Shown here: positions 17,275 to 25,533 of the stretch, piece after piece
Position numbering within the stretch: position 1 is the stretch's first letter
How the letters are laid out: each line of letters begins with the position of its first letter
Assembly: GCA_040882055.1 (NCBI GenBank)
Contig: JBBECA010000080.1
Location: 1-64,000, forward strand
Reading direction: 5' to 3'
DNA from: Nitriliruptor sp040882055
GTDB lineage: Bacteria > Actinomycetota > Nitriliruptoria > Nitriliruptorales > Nitriliruptoraceae
DNA length: 64,000 nt
Position numbers and translations under genes: made by a program
Notes under the pieces: model-generated
The model's database searches: none
Told to the model about the DNA's origin: nothing
What the model saw: only the letters and a program-made list of their open reading frames with translations

Positions 17275-18143
17275 GCGTCGCCACCGATGACCCCGACGAC
17301 GCCGCCCGTGCCGCCGTCCGAGGCGCCGTCGTCCGAGGCGTCACCGCCCCCGTCCCCGTCGCCGACGACGTCCCCGCCGCCGTCCCCCGTCCCGGGGTCG
17401 CCCCCGTCGGGCAGGTCCCCGCCACCGTCGTCGGGAGGGACCGGAGCCTGGTCGTCGGCCGGTGGGGTGGTCGGCTGCTCAGGGGATCCCGTGCCGGGTT
17501 CGAGCTCGCCCTCGTCAGGTACCGGCGCGGGGGGATCGATCGTCGTCTCGGGCTCCTCGGGGCCGTCGAGGGGCTCGGGTTGCGCAGGTGGTGCGGTCGG
17601 GTCCCCGACGTCGGGGAACTCGAAGGCGGGCAGATCATCGGGGTCCGGTGCCTCGACCGGAGTCTCGTCGATCGGTTGGGCCCGGATGGACTCGGGTGGT
17701 ACGTCCGACGAGGCGGCAGGGAGGCCGAGGACGACGACGGGGACGGCGACGCCGAGGGCGATCGCTCCGAGGACCGTCGCGAACGGGACCAGGCCGGGAC
17801 GTCGCGTCGTGCGGTGCGACACCCCATCGGGCCACCGCGCGTCGAGGTCGAGCCAGATGCGGTCGACGGTCGCCTCGAGCGGCGACTGGACCCGCGTCGG
17901 TGGCATCCGTCCCGCCAGCGTGAACAGCCACGAGCGGACCTCCACGCGGTCAGGGTCGACCTCCGGCAGGTGACGCATCGCGCGCAGCAGCACGTCGTAG
18001 GTCCGGTCGACGGGATCAGGTGCGTCAGCGAACGCCGTCAGCAGGGCGGGGGCGTGGCGGTGCACGAGCACGGCGAAGGCCCCCCGCCACCCGGCCTGCG
18101 CGAGCTCGAGGAGCTCCTCGTCGCTCCGTGCCTCGTACCGCAC
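17271..18143 (-). CDS. Membrane protein with sigma-70 region-2-like N-terminus
   Basis: A 290-residue protein of three parts. Residues 1-90 read like ECF sigma region 2: SDEELLELAQAGWRGAFAVLVHRH, a DPVDRTYDVLLRAMRHLP stretch and a closing VRSWLFTLA. Then a membrane helix (LVPFATVLGAIALGVAVPVV) near residues 118-138. The remaining 140 residues are an acidic Pro/Gly/Asp-rich low-complexity tail. No region 4 or zinc anti-sigma motif is visible. If the helix spans once, the sigma-like part faces the cytoplasm and the tail is outside. GTG 18143 is preceded by GGAGATCAG. It is coupled to the decarboxylase by a GTGA overlap. Function unknown; it could be a tethered or dead sigma relative. Confidence 0.68.
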   Translation of the reverse strand: MRYEARSDEELLELAQAGWRGAFAVLVHRHAPALLTAFADAPDPVDRTYDVLLRAMRHLPEVDPDRVEVRSWLFTLAGRMPPTRVQSPLEATVDRIWLDLDARWPDGVSHRTTRRPGLVPFATVLGAIALGVAVPVVVLGLPAASSDVPPESIRAQPIDETPVEAPDPDDLPAFEFPDVGDPTAPPAQPEPLDGPEEPETTIDPPAPVPDEGELEPGTGSPEQPTTPPADDQAPVPPDDGGGDLPDGGDPGTGDGGGDVVGDGDGGGDASDDGASDGGTGGVVGVIGGDA

Positions 18144-18188
18144 CTGATCTCCACGATGAGCTGGCCGGTGCCCCACCGACGGTGCCGG

Positions 18189-18194
18189 AGGCTA
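18189..18194 (-). promoter_or_regulatory. Candidate -10 hexamer TAGCCT
   Basis: On the minus strand TAGCCT lies 45 bases before the GTG of the sigma-like membrane gene. Confidence 0.4.
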
Positions 18195-18257
18195 GCGCTC
18201 GCACACGCTCGACCCGCGTTCCGCGGCGCCGGGACTTCCGGTTCGCTCGTGCATCCA

Positions 18258-18273
18258 GATACGCTGATGTATC
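18258..18273 (+). promoter_or_regulatory. AT-rich inverted repeat overlapping a candidate -10
   Basis: GATAC (18258-18262) and GTATC (18269-18273) form an inverted repeat around 6 bases, in an otherwise GC-rich intergenic region, 57 bases before the heptad-repeat gene. TACGCT (18260-18265) inside it fits a -10. A TetR-family regulator is encoded in the operon downstream, so this is a candidate autoregulatory operator. Confidence 0.4.
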
Positions 18274-18329
18274 CGAGTTGTGATCGCGACCCCTCGCGGG
18301 TCGCCCGACCACGTCAGCCGAGGCCGCCC

Positions 18330-20141
18330 GTGTCACGCCGCCGTAGCGCTCTGTCCCTGTCGTCGGCGTTGGTGCTGGGCGTCGCTGGCTCGGCTGCGGC
18401 CGGACCGTGGGCCGGAGCCTCGGGCTGCGACCTCACGGGCGCCGTGGCCCGGGCCGAGGTGACCGCCGAGTTGAGCGGTGACGGCACCCCTCGGGACGTC
18501 CGGCACCTGATGACGGCCGAGTCGAGCGATGGGAGCACCTGCCGGACCTCGGGCCGCGGCGACGCCGTGGACCTGCCGGTGGATGTCGCCGTGCTCCACA
18601 GCACCCCGGTCGAGGGATCGCTCGAGGCCGAGGAGCTCGACGGTGCCAGCGGCCCCGTCACCACGAGGATCGCGGTGCGTGATCGCACGGCGACCACGCG
18701 GCAGCTGCGCGTCGACCCACCGAGCGGCGATGAGCGGATCGAACGTCGCGTCGGGGTACCGCACCTCGTGCGCGTCGCGGTGACCTACCCCGCGAGCTGG
18801 ACCGCCATCGCGCCCCAGGTGCCGGGGACGCACACGGACACGGCCGCTGGTGGTCTCCGGGTGACGCGGAGCGAGTTGCTGTTCCCGCCGATCACCGCGG
18901 ACGAGGTGGTCGTCGCGATCGCGGCGGCGCCGGGACGCGGGACGCCCGAGGTGACGGTCGAGGTCACACCCCTCGCCGACCCCGAGACCGCCCGGGCCGC
19001 GGCCGGTGAGCTCGACCGGGACGCCGCCGCCGTCGTCGCCGCGCTCGCCGAGGTAGGTGCCGAAGGTGCCGCGCGACTCGCCGACGGGACCACCGACCTG
19101 GCGGAGGGGATCGGGGAGCTGGCGGGCGGCGCCGACGAGCTCGCCGACGGGCTCGGGGACGCTGCTGCGGGCGGCACCGAGCTCCGAGCTGGCGCCGACG
19201 AACTCGCGGCTGGCGCGGCGCAGCTCGCGGTCGGGATGCGTCAGCTCGCGACCGGGCTGCAGCCGTTGGCCGAGGGCGCCCGCCGCGTGGCCGAGGGCAA
19301 CCGCGAGCTCGCCGACGGGTTGGCCGCTGGCGCCGATGCGGCGGACGAGCTCGCGGACGGCAGCGGACAGCTCGCCACCGGGTCGCGCGAGCTCGGGGCG
19401 GCCGCCCGTGAGCTGAACGCGGGGCTCGCGGCCCTCCGGGCCGGTATCGAGGGTCTCCCCGACCTCGGGCCCGTGACCGACGCCGTCGTCGGACCGGCGA
19501 GCGAGGTCATGACCGGTGTCGAGGAGGTCGGCACGGCCGGTGCCGAGCTGGCCGGTGCGGCAGGCGAGCTCGAGCGCGGGAACCGGGAGCTCGCCCGGGA
19601 ACTCAGGGCCGCGGCCGCCGCCTCACGCGAGCTCGCGGAAGGGTCCGACCGTGTCGCCGACGGCGCCGAGGAGGCGGCAGCTGGTTCCGAGGAGCTCGCC
19701 ACGAGCTCCGAGCAGCTCGCGGCTGGCTCCGAGCGGTTCGCTGGCGCCGTCGACGACTACACCCGCGGTGTCGAGCGGGCGGCCGGTGCGAGCGCCGAAC
19801 TCGCCGACGGCGCCGACGAGGCCGCCGATGGGGCGGCGGGGCTGGCGGACGGCGCGCAGGAGCTCCCCTCACCGCTCCGCGAAGCACGTGATACCGCTGA
19901 CCGCGCCGGAGCCCGACAGGCGGAGACGGCGGCCATCGTGGCTGCCGGACGCGAGCTGGCCGAGGACCGCGTCGACGCGGTCCTCGGCGGTGCAGCGACC
20001 GGGACGCTCGACACCGAGCTGGTCGTCGCGGGAAGCTCCGCGCCACCGTTCGCCGCCGCGCTCGGTCTGGTGGCGGTGCTCGGTACCGGCGGCGTCGCTG
20101 GTCGCCTCTGGTGGCGCCAGAGGACGGAGGTCGCGTCGTGA
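18330..20141 (+). CDS. Exported heptad-repeat (YhgE/Pip-like) membrane protein
   Basis: A 603-residue protein with an N-terminal signal segment (ALSLSSALVLGVAGSAAAG), a beta-rich ectodomain, then about 300 residues of repeats of the type x-x-x-Leu-x-x-Gly, for example ADELADGLGD and AAQLAVGMRQLATG, and a C-terminal membrane helix with a basic end. This repeat is found in YhgE/Pip-type proteins and in companions of RND/MMPL exporters, where it forms a long helical or beta-helical periplasmic shaft. The GTG at 18330 begins at the signal peptide; the open frame extends 1.2 kb upstream but that part is antisense to a real gene. Its stop overlaps the TetR gene, tying it to the transporter. Confidence 0.8.
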   Translation: MSRRRSALSLSSALVLGVAGSAAAGPWAGASGCDLTGAVARAEVTAELSGDGTPRDVRHLMTAESSDGSTCRTSGRGDAVDLPVDVAVLHSTPVEGSLEAEELDGASGPVTTRIAVRDRTATTRQLRVDPPSGDERIERRVGVPHLVRVAVTYPASWTAIAPQVPGTHTDTAAGGLRVTRSELLFPPITADEVVVAIAAAPGRGTPEVTVEVTPLADPETARAAAGELDRDAAAVVAALAEVGAEGAARLADGTTDLAEGIGELAGGADELADGLGDAAAGGTELRAGADELAAGAAQLAVGMRQLATGLQPLAEGARRVAEGNRELADGLAAGADAADELADGSGQLATGSRELGAAARELNAGLAALRAGIEGLPDLGPVTDAVVGPASEVMTGVEEVGTAGAELAGAAGELERGNRELARELRAAAAASRELAEGSDRVADGAEEAAAGSEELATSSEQLAAGSERFAGAVDDYTRGVERAAGASAELADGADEAADGAAGLADGAQELPSPLREARDTADRAGARQAETAAIVAAGRELAEDRVDAVLGGAATGTLDTELVVAGSSAPPFAAALGLVAVLGTGGVAGRLWWRQRTEVAS

Positions 20142-20782
20142 CCGTCTCCCGGACCCGCCGCAGCCGGGAAGAGCAACGTGCGCAGACGCGGGAACGGTTG
20201 CTGACCTCGGCGGCCGAGGTCATCGCGGCGCGGGGCCTCGACGGCGCCTCCATCGACGAGATCACCGAACGGGCCGGGTACAGCCGCGGCGCCTTCTACT
20301 CCAACTTCGCGGGGAAACCCGAGCTGCTGGTCGAGCTCTGCGAGCACCGGCTCCGCACCTACGCCGAACGGTTCGTCCCGCTCATCCAGGCGTCACCGGT
20401 CGGACGACGCAGCCGCGCGCTCGCGTCGCTGATGACCGACCGTGACCCGGGTCCGGACGTGCTGCTGCTGGTCGAACTCGCGCGGCTGCGGACGACGAAC
20501 CACGAGGTACAGGCGCTGCTCGACCGGTTCGTCGACGGGTTCGTGGACCTCGTCGACGTCGTCCTGGCCCACAACGCGCCCGAGCTCGGCGACCCGACAC
20601 CGCAGCAGCGTCGCGCTGGCGCCCGAGGGTTGGTCGTGGCCCTGCTCGGTGTCGCGTTCGTCCAGCACCTCGGTGCCGCCGACGACCGCACCACGGTCCA
20701 GCTGCTGGTGGAGGGCGTCACCCGCGCGGCCTTCCCGGCCGCGCAGATCGAGGGTGTCGCCGCCGAACTGGCCGGCCCGTGA
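20138..20782 (+). CDS. TetR/AcrR-family transcriptional regulator
   Basis: A 214-residue regulator. The N-terminal helix-turn-helix is clear: TRERLLTSAAEVIAARG, then ASIDEITERAGYSRGAFYSNF, followed by a ligand-binding domain with no recognisable specificity. It starts on GTG overlapping the heptad-repeat gene and its own stop overlaps the transporter gene. It therefore sits in the middle of a three-gene operon and probably represses it. The inverted repeat at 18258-18273 is a candidate operator. Confidence 0.9.
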   Translation: MTVSRTRRSREEQRAQTRERLLTSAAEVIAARGLDGASIDEITERAGYSRGAFYSNFAGKPELLVELCEHRLRTYAERFVPLIQASPVGRRSRALASLMTDRDPGPDVLLLVELARLRTTNHEVQALLDRFVDGFVDLVDVVLAHNAPELGDPTPQQRRAGARGLVVALLGVAFVQHLGAADDRTTVQLLVEGVTRAAFPAAQIEGVAAELAGP

Positions 20783-23580
20783 CGACCCTGCTCGAGCTGC
20801 TGGCGTGGCCAGCGCGCCGAGCGCCGCGCCGCGTCCTGCTGCTGCTGACGGCGGTGACCCTGGTGCTCGGCGGCACCGCGACCCAGCTCCAGGTGTCGAG
20901 CGACCTGTCGCAGTTCGCGCCCGAGGGTGGGCTCGGCGAACGTCTCGACGATGTCCGCGAACGGTTCGGTGCCGGCGAAGCCATCCAACTGATCATCGAC
21001 ACCGGCCCGGGAGGTGACCTGCTCGGTCCCACGGGGTTGGCGGCTGGCGAGCGCCTGGCCAGCGCGCTCCGGGAGGACCCGGAGCTCGCCGGGTGGCTCG
21101 CGGAGGACCGGTTGGACCGGCCCGCGGTGCTCACCTACGCCGAACCCTTCGCCGTCGCAGCCGAGGTCCTGGGGACCTCCCTCGCCGAACTCGACGAGCG
21201 CACGGCCGACGCGCTCGTCGACGGTCTGCTCGCCGATGCCGCGGGGGCGCAGGCGGTGGCCCTGCTGTCCGACGATCTCGAGCGCGACCCGCCCCGGGCG
21301 CGCGGGGGGATCGGCTTGGTCGAGCTACGCAGCGACCTCGACGATGATGCGCTCGCCGAGGCGACCGCTGTCGTGCAGCGGATCTCCGCCGAGTCGGCCA
21401 CCCCCGGGGTGCGGATCTCGGTGCTGAGCCAGGCCGTGATCGAGACCGCCGTGCAGGACGGCATCGCGCGGGACGTGCCGGTGCTGCTGTCGCTGTCGCT
21501 GCTGTTGGTGGTGCTCGTCCTGGCGTGGCTGTTCCGCTCCGTGGCCGACGTGGTCGTCGGGCTGGCGGGTCTGCTCGCGAGCATCGTCTGGATGGCCGGC
21601 CTGGCCGCGCTCCTCGGGCCGGGGATGCTCGACGTGGTCGGTCCCTTCGGTCAGCCCGCCATCGCCGTCCCGGTGCTCCTGGTCGGGCTCGGGGTGGACT
21701 ACTCGGTCCACCTCACCACGCGTTACCGCGAGCAGCGGGCGCGGGGCGACCGCCCCGAGGTGGCGGCGACGACCGCGCTGCACACGGTGGGTGTGGCGCT
21801 GGTGCTCGCGACCATCGCCACCGTGGGTGGGTTCCTCGCCAACCTCGCCACCCCACTACCTCCCATCGCCGACCTCGGGGTCTTCGCCGCGCTGGGCATC
21901 GTGTCCGCGTTCGTGATCTTCGGGCTCGCGGTGCCGGCGACCCGGGTCGCGCTGGATCGTCGCGTGGCCGCCGAGGACGACGAGGTGGACGTGGTCCCGC
22001 CGGCATCCCGGCCAGCGCGGTGGGTGGTGGTGCTCACCGGGCTCGCGGTCCGACGTGGTCCCGTGGTGCTCGCCGTCACCGCGGGCTTGCTCGCCGTCGG
22101 GGGGCTCAGCGCAGCGGGGCTCGGCACCGAGTTCGACGAGCGTTCCTTCCTGCCCGATGGTGCGGCCGCGACCACGATCATCACCCGCACCGACGAGCTG
22201 TTCGGGGGCGACGTCGGCGAGCAGACCTTCGTCGTGGTCGACGGGGACACCGACGATGCACCGCTGTTGGCCGGCGCCAGACAGCTCCAGGAGGACCTCG
22301 CGGACGTCGAGGAGGTCCGCACCATCGGCGGGCGAGCGCAGGTCACCTCGCCGTTCGAGCTGATCGATCGCCTCGGTGACCGTGGTCTACGGGTGCGTGA
22401 CGGGCTCGCGAGCGACCTCGACGCGTGGGCCGACCCGGCCGCGGCGGCCGACGATCTGCCCGTGCCCGACCAGCTCCCGCCCGAGACCCTGGAGGAGGAA
22501 GCCGCATCGGTCGACCTCCCGGTCCCGGACGAGGTCCTGCGTGCGATCGCGCGGCGCTTGCCGGACGGACGCGGACCCGAGGTCGCGCTGGCCACCTCGA
22601 CCGACCCGGCCCGCATCCGTGAGGCCATCCGGGACCGCTTCCGAGAGGACGTGATCGCCGACCGTCCGGCGGGTCTCGACGACCGGACGCTCGCCGGCCT
22701 GGCGGCGCTGCCCGCCAGCGAGCTCGGGACCGAGCGTCTCGCGGAGGCCGGCTTCCCGCTCGAGACCCTCGACGACGCCGACCGTGCGGCGCTCCGCCGG
22801 CTCGAACGGCTGGAAGACGCCGGGTGGGACGCGCAGGACCCCACACGGTCGCCCGGTGACGTCGCGGAGCGCTTCGCGGTCACCGCGGACGAGGTCCCGG
22901 AGGAGCTCGGCGCGACCGTGGACGACGAGGGCCTGCTGCTGGCGGTCTCCACGGCCGCGGGTCAGTCCGGGGCGGGCGCCCTCGCGGCCGAGATCACGGA
23001 TCTGGCCGAGACCCACCTCCCCGACGCCGATGTCACGGTCGTCAGCAGCGACCTGGTCACCGAGGAGATCATCGACTCGCTCTCGGCGGCGCAGCTGCTG
23101 GCCATCATCATCAGCATCGCCATCGCCGCCGTGCTGCTCGTGGCGGCCACCGTGGTCAGCGATCGCAGCGTGGTGCTCGGGCTCATCGGGACCGCGCCGG
23201 CGGTCGTCGCGCTCGTGCTCGTACTCGGCACCATGCCCCTGATCGGACTGTCGTTCAACGCGCTCACGGCGACCGTGGCATCCATCGCCATCGGCATCGG
23301 TGTGCCCTACGGCATCCACCTCACCAACCGGTTCCGCGTGTCGCTGGTCACCGAACCCGACGTGCCCGCCGCCGTCGCCGACACGTTGCGTCACACCGGC
23401 GGGGCGCTCGTCGGGTCCGCGGTGACCACGGGGCTCGCGTTCGGGGTGCTCGGTTTCTCCAGCAGCGTCCCGCTCCGCCAGTTCGGGACCGTTGCCACGC
23501 TGATGATCGCGTACGCTCTGCTCGCCTGCCTGCTCCTGCAACCGGCGTTGCTGACGATGTGGGCCCGCCACCGGGGATGA
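20779..23580 (+). CDS. RND/MMPL-family transporter
   Basis: A 933-residue exporter with the duplicated RND layout: an initial helix (VLLLLTAVTLVLG), a first periplasmic loop, a five-helix bundle around residues 230-400 containing LLVGLGVDYSVHLTTRYR, a second large loop, and a second helical bundle near residues 770-925 containing IAIGIGVPYGIHLTNRFR. This matches the MMPL / hydrophobe-amphiphile efflux-3 group, which moves lipids, hopanoids or drugs using the proton gradient. The heptad-repeat protein is probably its periplasmic partner and the TetR protein its regulator. Substrate unknown. Confidence 0.9.
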   Translation: MTTLLELLAWPARRAPRRVLLLLTAVTLVLGGTATQLQVSSDLSQFAPEGGLGERLDDVRERFGAGEAIQLIIDTGPGGDLLGPTGLAAGERLASALREDPELAGWLAEDRLDRPAVLTYAEPFAVAAEVLGTSLAELDERTADALVDGLLADAAGAQAVALLSDDLERDPPRARGGIGLVELRSDLDDDALAEATAVVQRISAESATPGVRISVLSQAVIETAVQDGIARDVPVLLSLSLLLVVLVLAWLFRSVADVVVGLAGLLASIVWMAGLAALLGPGMLDVVGPFGQPAIAVPVLLVGLGVDYSVHLTTRYREQRARGDRPEVAATTALHTVGVALVLATIATVGGFLANLATPLPPIADLGVFAALGIVSAFVIFGLAVPATRVALDRRVAAEDDEVDVVPPASRPARWVVVLTGLAVRRGPVVLAVTAGLLAVGGLSAAGLGTEFDERSFLPDGAAATTIITRTDELFGGDVGEQTFVVVDGDTDDAPLLAGARQLQEDLADVEEVRTIGGRAQVTSPFELIDRLGDRGLRVRDGLASDLDAWADPAAAADDLPVPDQLPPETLEEEAASVDLPVPDEVLRAIARRLPDGRGPEVALATSTDPARIREAIRDRFREDVIADRPAGLDDRTLAGLAALPASELGTERLAEAGFPLETLDDADRAALRRLERLEDAGWDAQDPTRSPGDVAERFAVTADEVPEELGATVDDEGLLLAVSTAAGQSGAGALAAEITDLAETHLPDADVTVVSSDLVTEEIIDSLSAAQLLAIIISIAIAAVLLVAATVVSDRSVVLGLIGTAPAVVALVLVLGTMPLIGLSFNALTATVASIAIGIGVPYGIHLTNRFRVSLVTEPDVPAAVADTLRHTGGALVGSAVTTGLAFGVLGFSSSVPLRQFGTVATLMIAYALLACLLLQPALLTMWARHRG

Positions 23581-23590
23581 TGCGCAGGAG

Positions 23591-24001
23591 TCAGCTGCGC
23601 AGCGCTGCGCGGTACGGGGCCAGAGCTGCGTTGACCTCGTCGAGGGCGTCCGCGTCCTCCCACAGCTCGTACCACTCGTTGTCGCCAGGCAGCAGCGCCC
23701 GATCGAGCGCTGCGGCGGCGCTGACACGCAGCGACGCGTCGACCTCGAACGGGTGGGCTTCGAGCCAGGCGGCCGCGGTCGGCTCCTCCGGCCGGGGGCC
23801 CGCTTCGAGCTGCGCCGCGACCAGGCACGCGGCAGCGACCGCTTCGCTCACCTCCGGCGCCTCGAGGGTCCCACCCGGCTCGACCTGGGCGAGCGCGTCC
23901 CGCAGCCCGCCGATCAGATCCTCATCGCGGCCCTCGTCGAGGTCGGCGAGCAGATCGAGCGCGTCGTCGTTGTCGAACGGTGCGGCTCCCCAGATCCCCA
24001 C
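23591..24001 (-). CDS. DUF4259 protein
   Basis: A 136-residue acidic protein beginning GIWGAAPFDNDDALDLLADL, the hallmark of DUF4259, followed by an Ala-rich helical region and ending WYELWEDADALDEVNAAL. Function unknown. GTG 24001 is preceded by GAGGAGG on the minus strand and puts the signature at the N-terminus. It converges with the RND transporter with only about 10 bases between stops. A TAGCCT hexamer at 24028-24033 may be its own promoter. Confidence 0.78.
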   Translation of the reverse strand: MGIWGAAPFDNDDALDLLADLDEGRDEDLIGGLRDALAQVEPGGTLEAPEVSEAVAAACLVAAQLEAGPRPEEPTAAAWLEAHPFEVDASLRVSAAAALDRALLPGDNEWYELWEDADALDEVNAALAPYRAALRS

Positions 24002-24027
24002 GGCGCCTCCTCGGGCGGGCGCCTCGC

Positions 24028-24033
24028 AGGCTA
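24028..24033 (-). promoter_or_regulatory. Candidate -10 hexamer TAGCCT
   Basis: On the minus strand TAGCCT lies 26 bases before the DUF4259 start and overlaps the stop codon of the upstream SDR-like gene. Confidence 0.4.
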
Positions 24034-24837
24034 GGCGGGTCCGATCACGCTCGGCGTGGTTCCCGTGAACCGCCACGCGTCCGGAGCGTCGGTCGCCTCA
24101 CCGTTCACCCACGGCCCTCGCAGCGAGGTCAGGAGCATCGGGACCCGCGAGGGGTCGAGCGCGCGGCGTCCGACCAGCGACCCGCCGCCGGGACGCTGCA
24201 CACCGGCGCGCTCGAGGTACCCACCGATGCTCGTCGTCGACGGACCATCGGCGGCGAAGACCGCGTGACCGGTGGCGGCCGAGGAGCGCATGCGGTCGAA
24301 GGCGACCACGAGCGCCACCACGTCCTCGATGCGGACCGGCGCGACGGGGCGGTCCCGTTCGTCCGCGGACAGGCCGGCGGTCCCGAGCGCGTCGCGCGTG
24401 GCCGGGGTGTCGACCAGCGAGGTGCGGATCACCACGGTCGGGATCGGTGCGTCGGCGAGCACCTGCTCGACCTCCCCCTGCGCGGCACGCAGGGGATCGG
24501 GGGCTCCGGGGTCGGCGCCGGGGACCGACAGCGCGATGACGCGCGCCACCTCTGCCCCCGCCGCAGCGCGTGCGAGCACCTCGGCCTCACGGACGAGCGT
24601 CTGCGGACCCGGCGCGAGCAGCCCGCGACCCACGTGGACGACGGTGTGCACCTGCGCCATCGACGCTTCGAGGTGTCCCTCGTCGTCGGTGTCACCGGCG
24701 GCGACGATCGCGCCGCCAGCACGCAGCGTCGAGGCATCACCGGAGGTGTGTGCACGCACCTCGCCGCCCTCCTCGAGCAGCGCGACGGCGATGCGACGCG
24801 CGAGCGGCCGGTGCGCCCCCGTCACCAGGACCGGCAT
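24031..24837 (-). CDS. NAD(P)-binding SDR/NmrA-like protein
   Basis: A 268-residue atypical short-chain dehydrogenase-like protein. The N-terminus MPVLVTGAHRPLARRIAVAL gives a GxxxxxxR variant of the nucleotide-binding loop, and VHTVVHVGRG plus VIALSVPGADP and a PIPTVVIRTSLVD segment resemble extended SDRs such as NmrA and NAD-epimerase relatives. The Tyr-x-x-x-Lys catalytic pair is not seen, so it may bind a dinucleotide for regulation or redox sensing rather than catalysis. The start is ATG, overlapping the stop of the DUF3105 lipoprotein (ATGA). Confidence 0.72.
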   Translation of the reverse strand: MPVLVTGAHRPLARRIAVALLEEGGEVRAHTSGDASTLRAGGAIVAAGDTDDEGHLEASMAQVHTVVHVGRGLLAPGPQTLVREAEVLARAAAGAEVARVIALSVPGADPGAPDPLRAAQGEVEQVLADAPIPTVVIRTSLVDTPATRDALGTAGLSADERDRPVAPVRIEDVVALVVAFDRMRSSAATGHAVFAADGPSTTSIGGYLERAGVQRPGGGSLVGRRALDPSRVPMLLTSLRGPWVNGEATDAPDAWRFTGTTPSVIGPA

Positions 24838-25472
24838 CAGACCACCTCGGCGGCGTCACCGATGACCTCGGTGGGGTCCACCCCGAACGATCCCTCCGGC
24901 GCGACGCCCGCGGGTCCGAAGTGATCGCGGACGAACCCATCGGCGAAGGTCTCGTCGAAGCGTTCGCAGTCCGCCGCCACACCCCACGCCCGGAACGCGA
25001 CCGGCGGGCCGAGCGGCTCCTCCCACGGGGCCACCAGCAGGCCGGCGCCGCTCCGTTCGTCGAGCAGGCCGGCCTCGTTGCGGGCGTTGGCCCACGCCTC
25101 GACCGCGGCGACCTGGTCCTCGTCGAGGTCGGGGGAGAGGTGGACCGCCACCGCCCCGCGCTCGAGGTTGTGGACCGCGGCCCGCTCCTCGACCGGGTCG
25201 TCGAACACGCCGGCGGTGAGCCACTCCCCGAAGTGGGGGCCGCCGACCGCGGGTCGCTCGTCGTACAGCTCGCTGGCCGGTGGCGCGTCGGCAGGGTCGA
25301 GGTGGGTGGTGTCGAACTCCTCCTCGCTCACCGTCACCTCGCACCCGGCGGCCTCCTCGGCCGCCGCGACCTCGTCCTCGTCCGGGGCGGTGACCGGCTC
25401 GGTCGCGTCGCCCGAACAGGCGGCGAGGAACGACAGGGAGGCGGCGAGACCACCGGCGATCAGGCGACGCAA
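24837..25472 (-). CDS. DUF3105 lipoprotein
   Basis: A 211-residue predicted lipoprotein. The signal LIAGGLAASLSFLAAC ends in a lipobox cysteine near residue 20. The DUF3105 core follows: a PPASELYDERPAVGGPHFGE block, then GVFDDPVEERAAVHNLERGAV, where the family has its conserved HxLEHG-like motif, and a WANARNEAG region. DUF3105 proteins are exported, of unknown function, and common in actinobacteria. The start is TTG 25472, supported by GAGGAG upstream and by the signal peptide; the longer frame adds an Arg/Pro-rich leader. Confidence 0.78.
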   Translation of the reverse strand: MRRLIAGGLAASLSFLAACSGDATEPVTAPDEDEVAAAEEAAGCEVTVSEEEFDTTHLDPADAPPASELYDERPAVGGPHFGEWLTAGVFDDPVEERAAVHNLERGAVAVHLSPDLDEDQVAAVEAWANARNEAGLLDERSGAGLLVAPWEEPLGPPVAFRAWGVAADCERFDETFADGFVRDHFGPAGVAPEGSFGVDPTEVIGDAAEVV

Positions 25473-25500
25473 CGCGGGAGCTCCTCGTCCGGGGAGGGTG

Positions 25501-25506
25501 AGGCTA
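25501..25506 (-). promoter_or_regulatory. Candidate -10 hexamer TAGCCT
   Basis: On the minus strand TAGCCT lies 28 bases before the TTG start of the DUF3105 gene. Confidence 0.4.
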
Positions 25507-25533
25507 GGGGACGACGCGGGCCGTCGATCTCGC

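Noticed and set aside
17061..18329. 1.2-kb upstream extension of the heptad-repeat reading frame
   Set aside because: It runs antisense to the decarboxylase and sigma-like genes, is Arg-rich, and a signal peptide starts cleanly at 18330.
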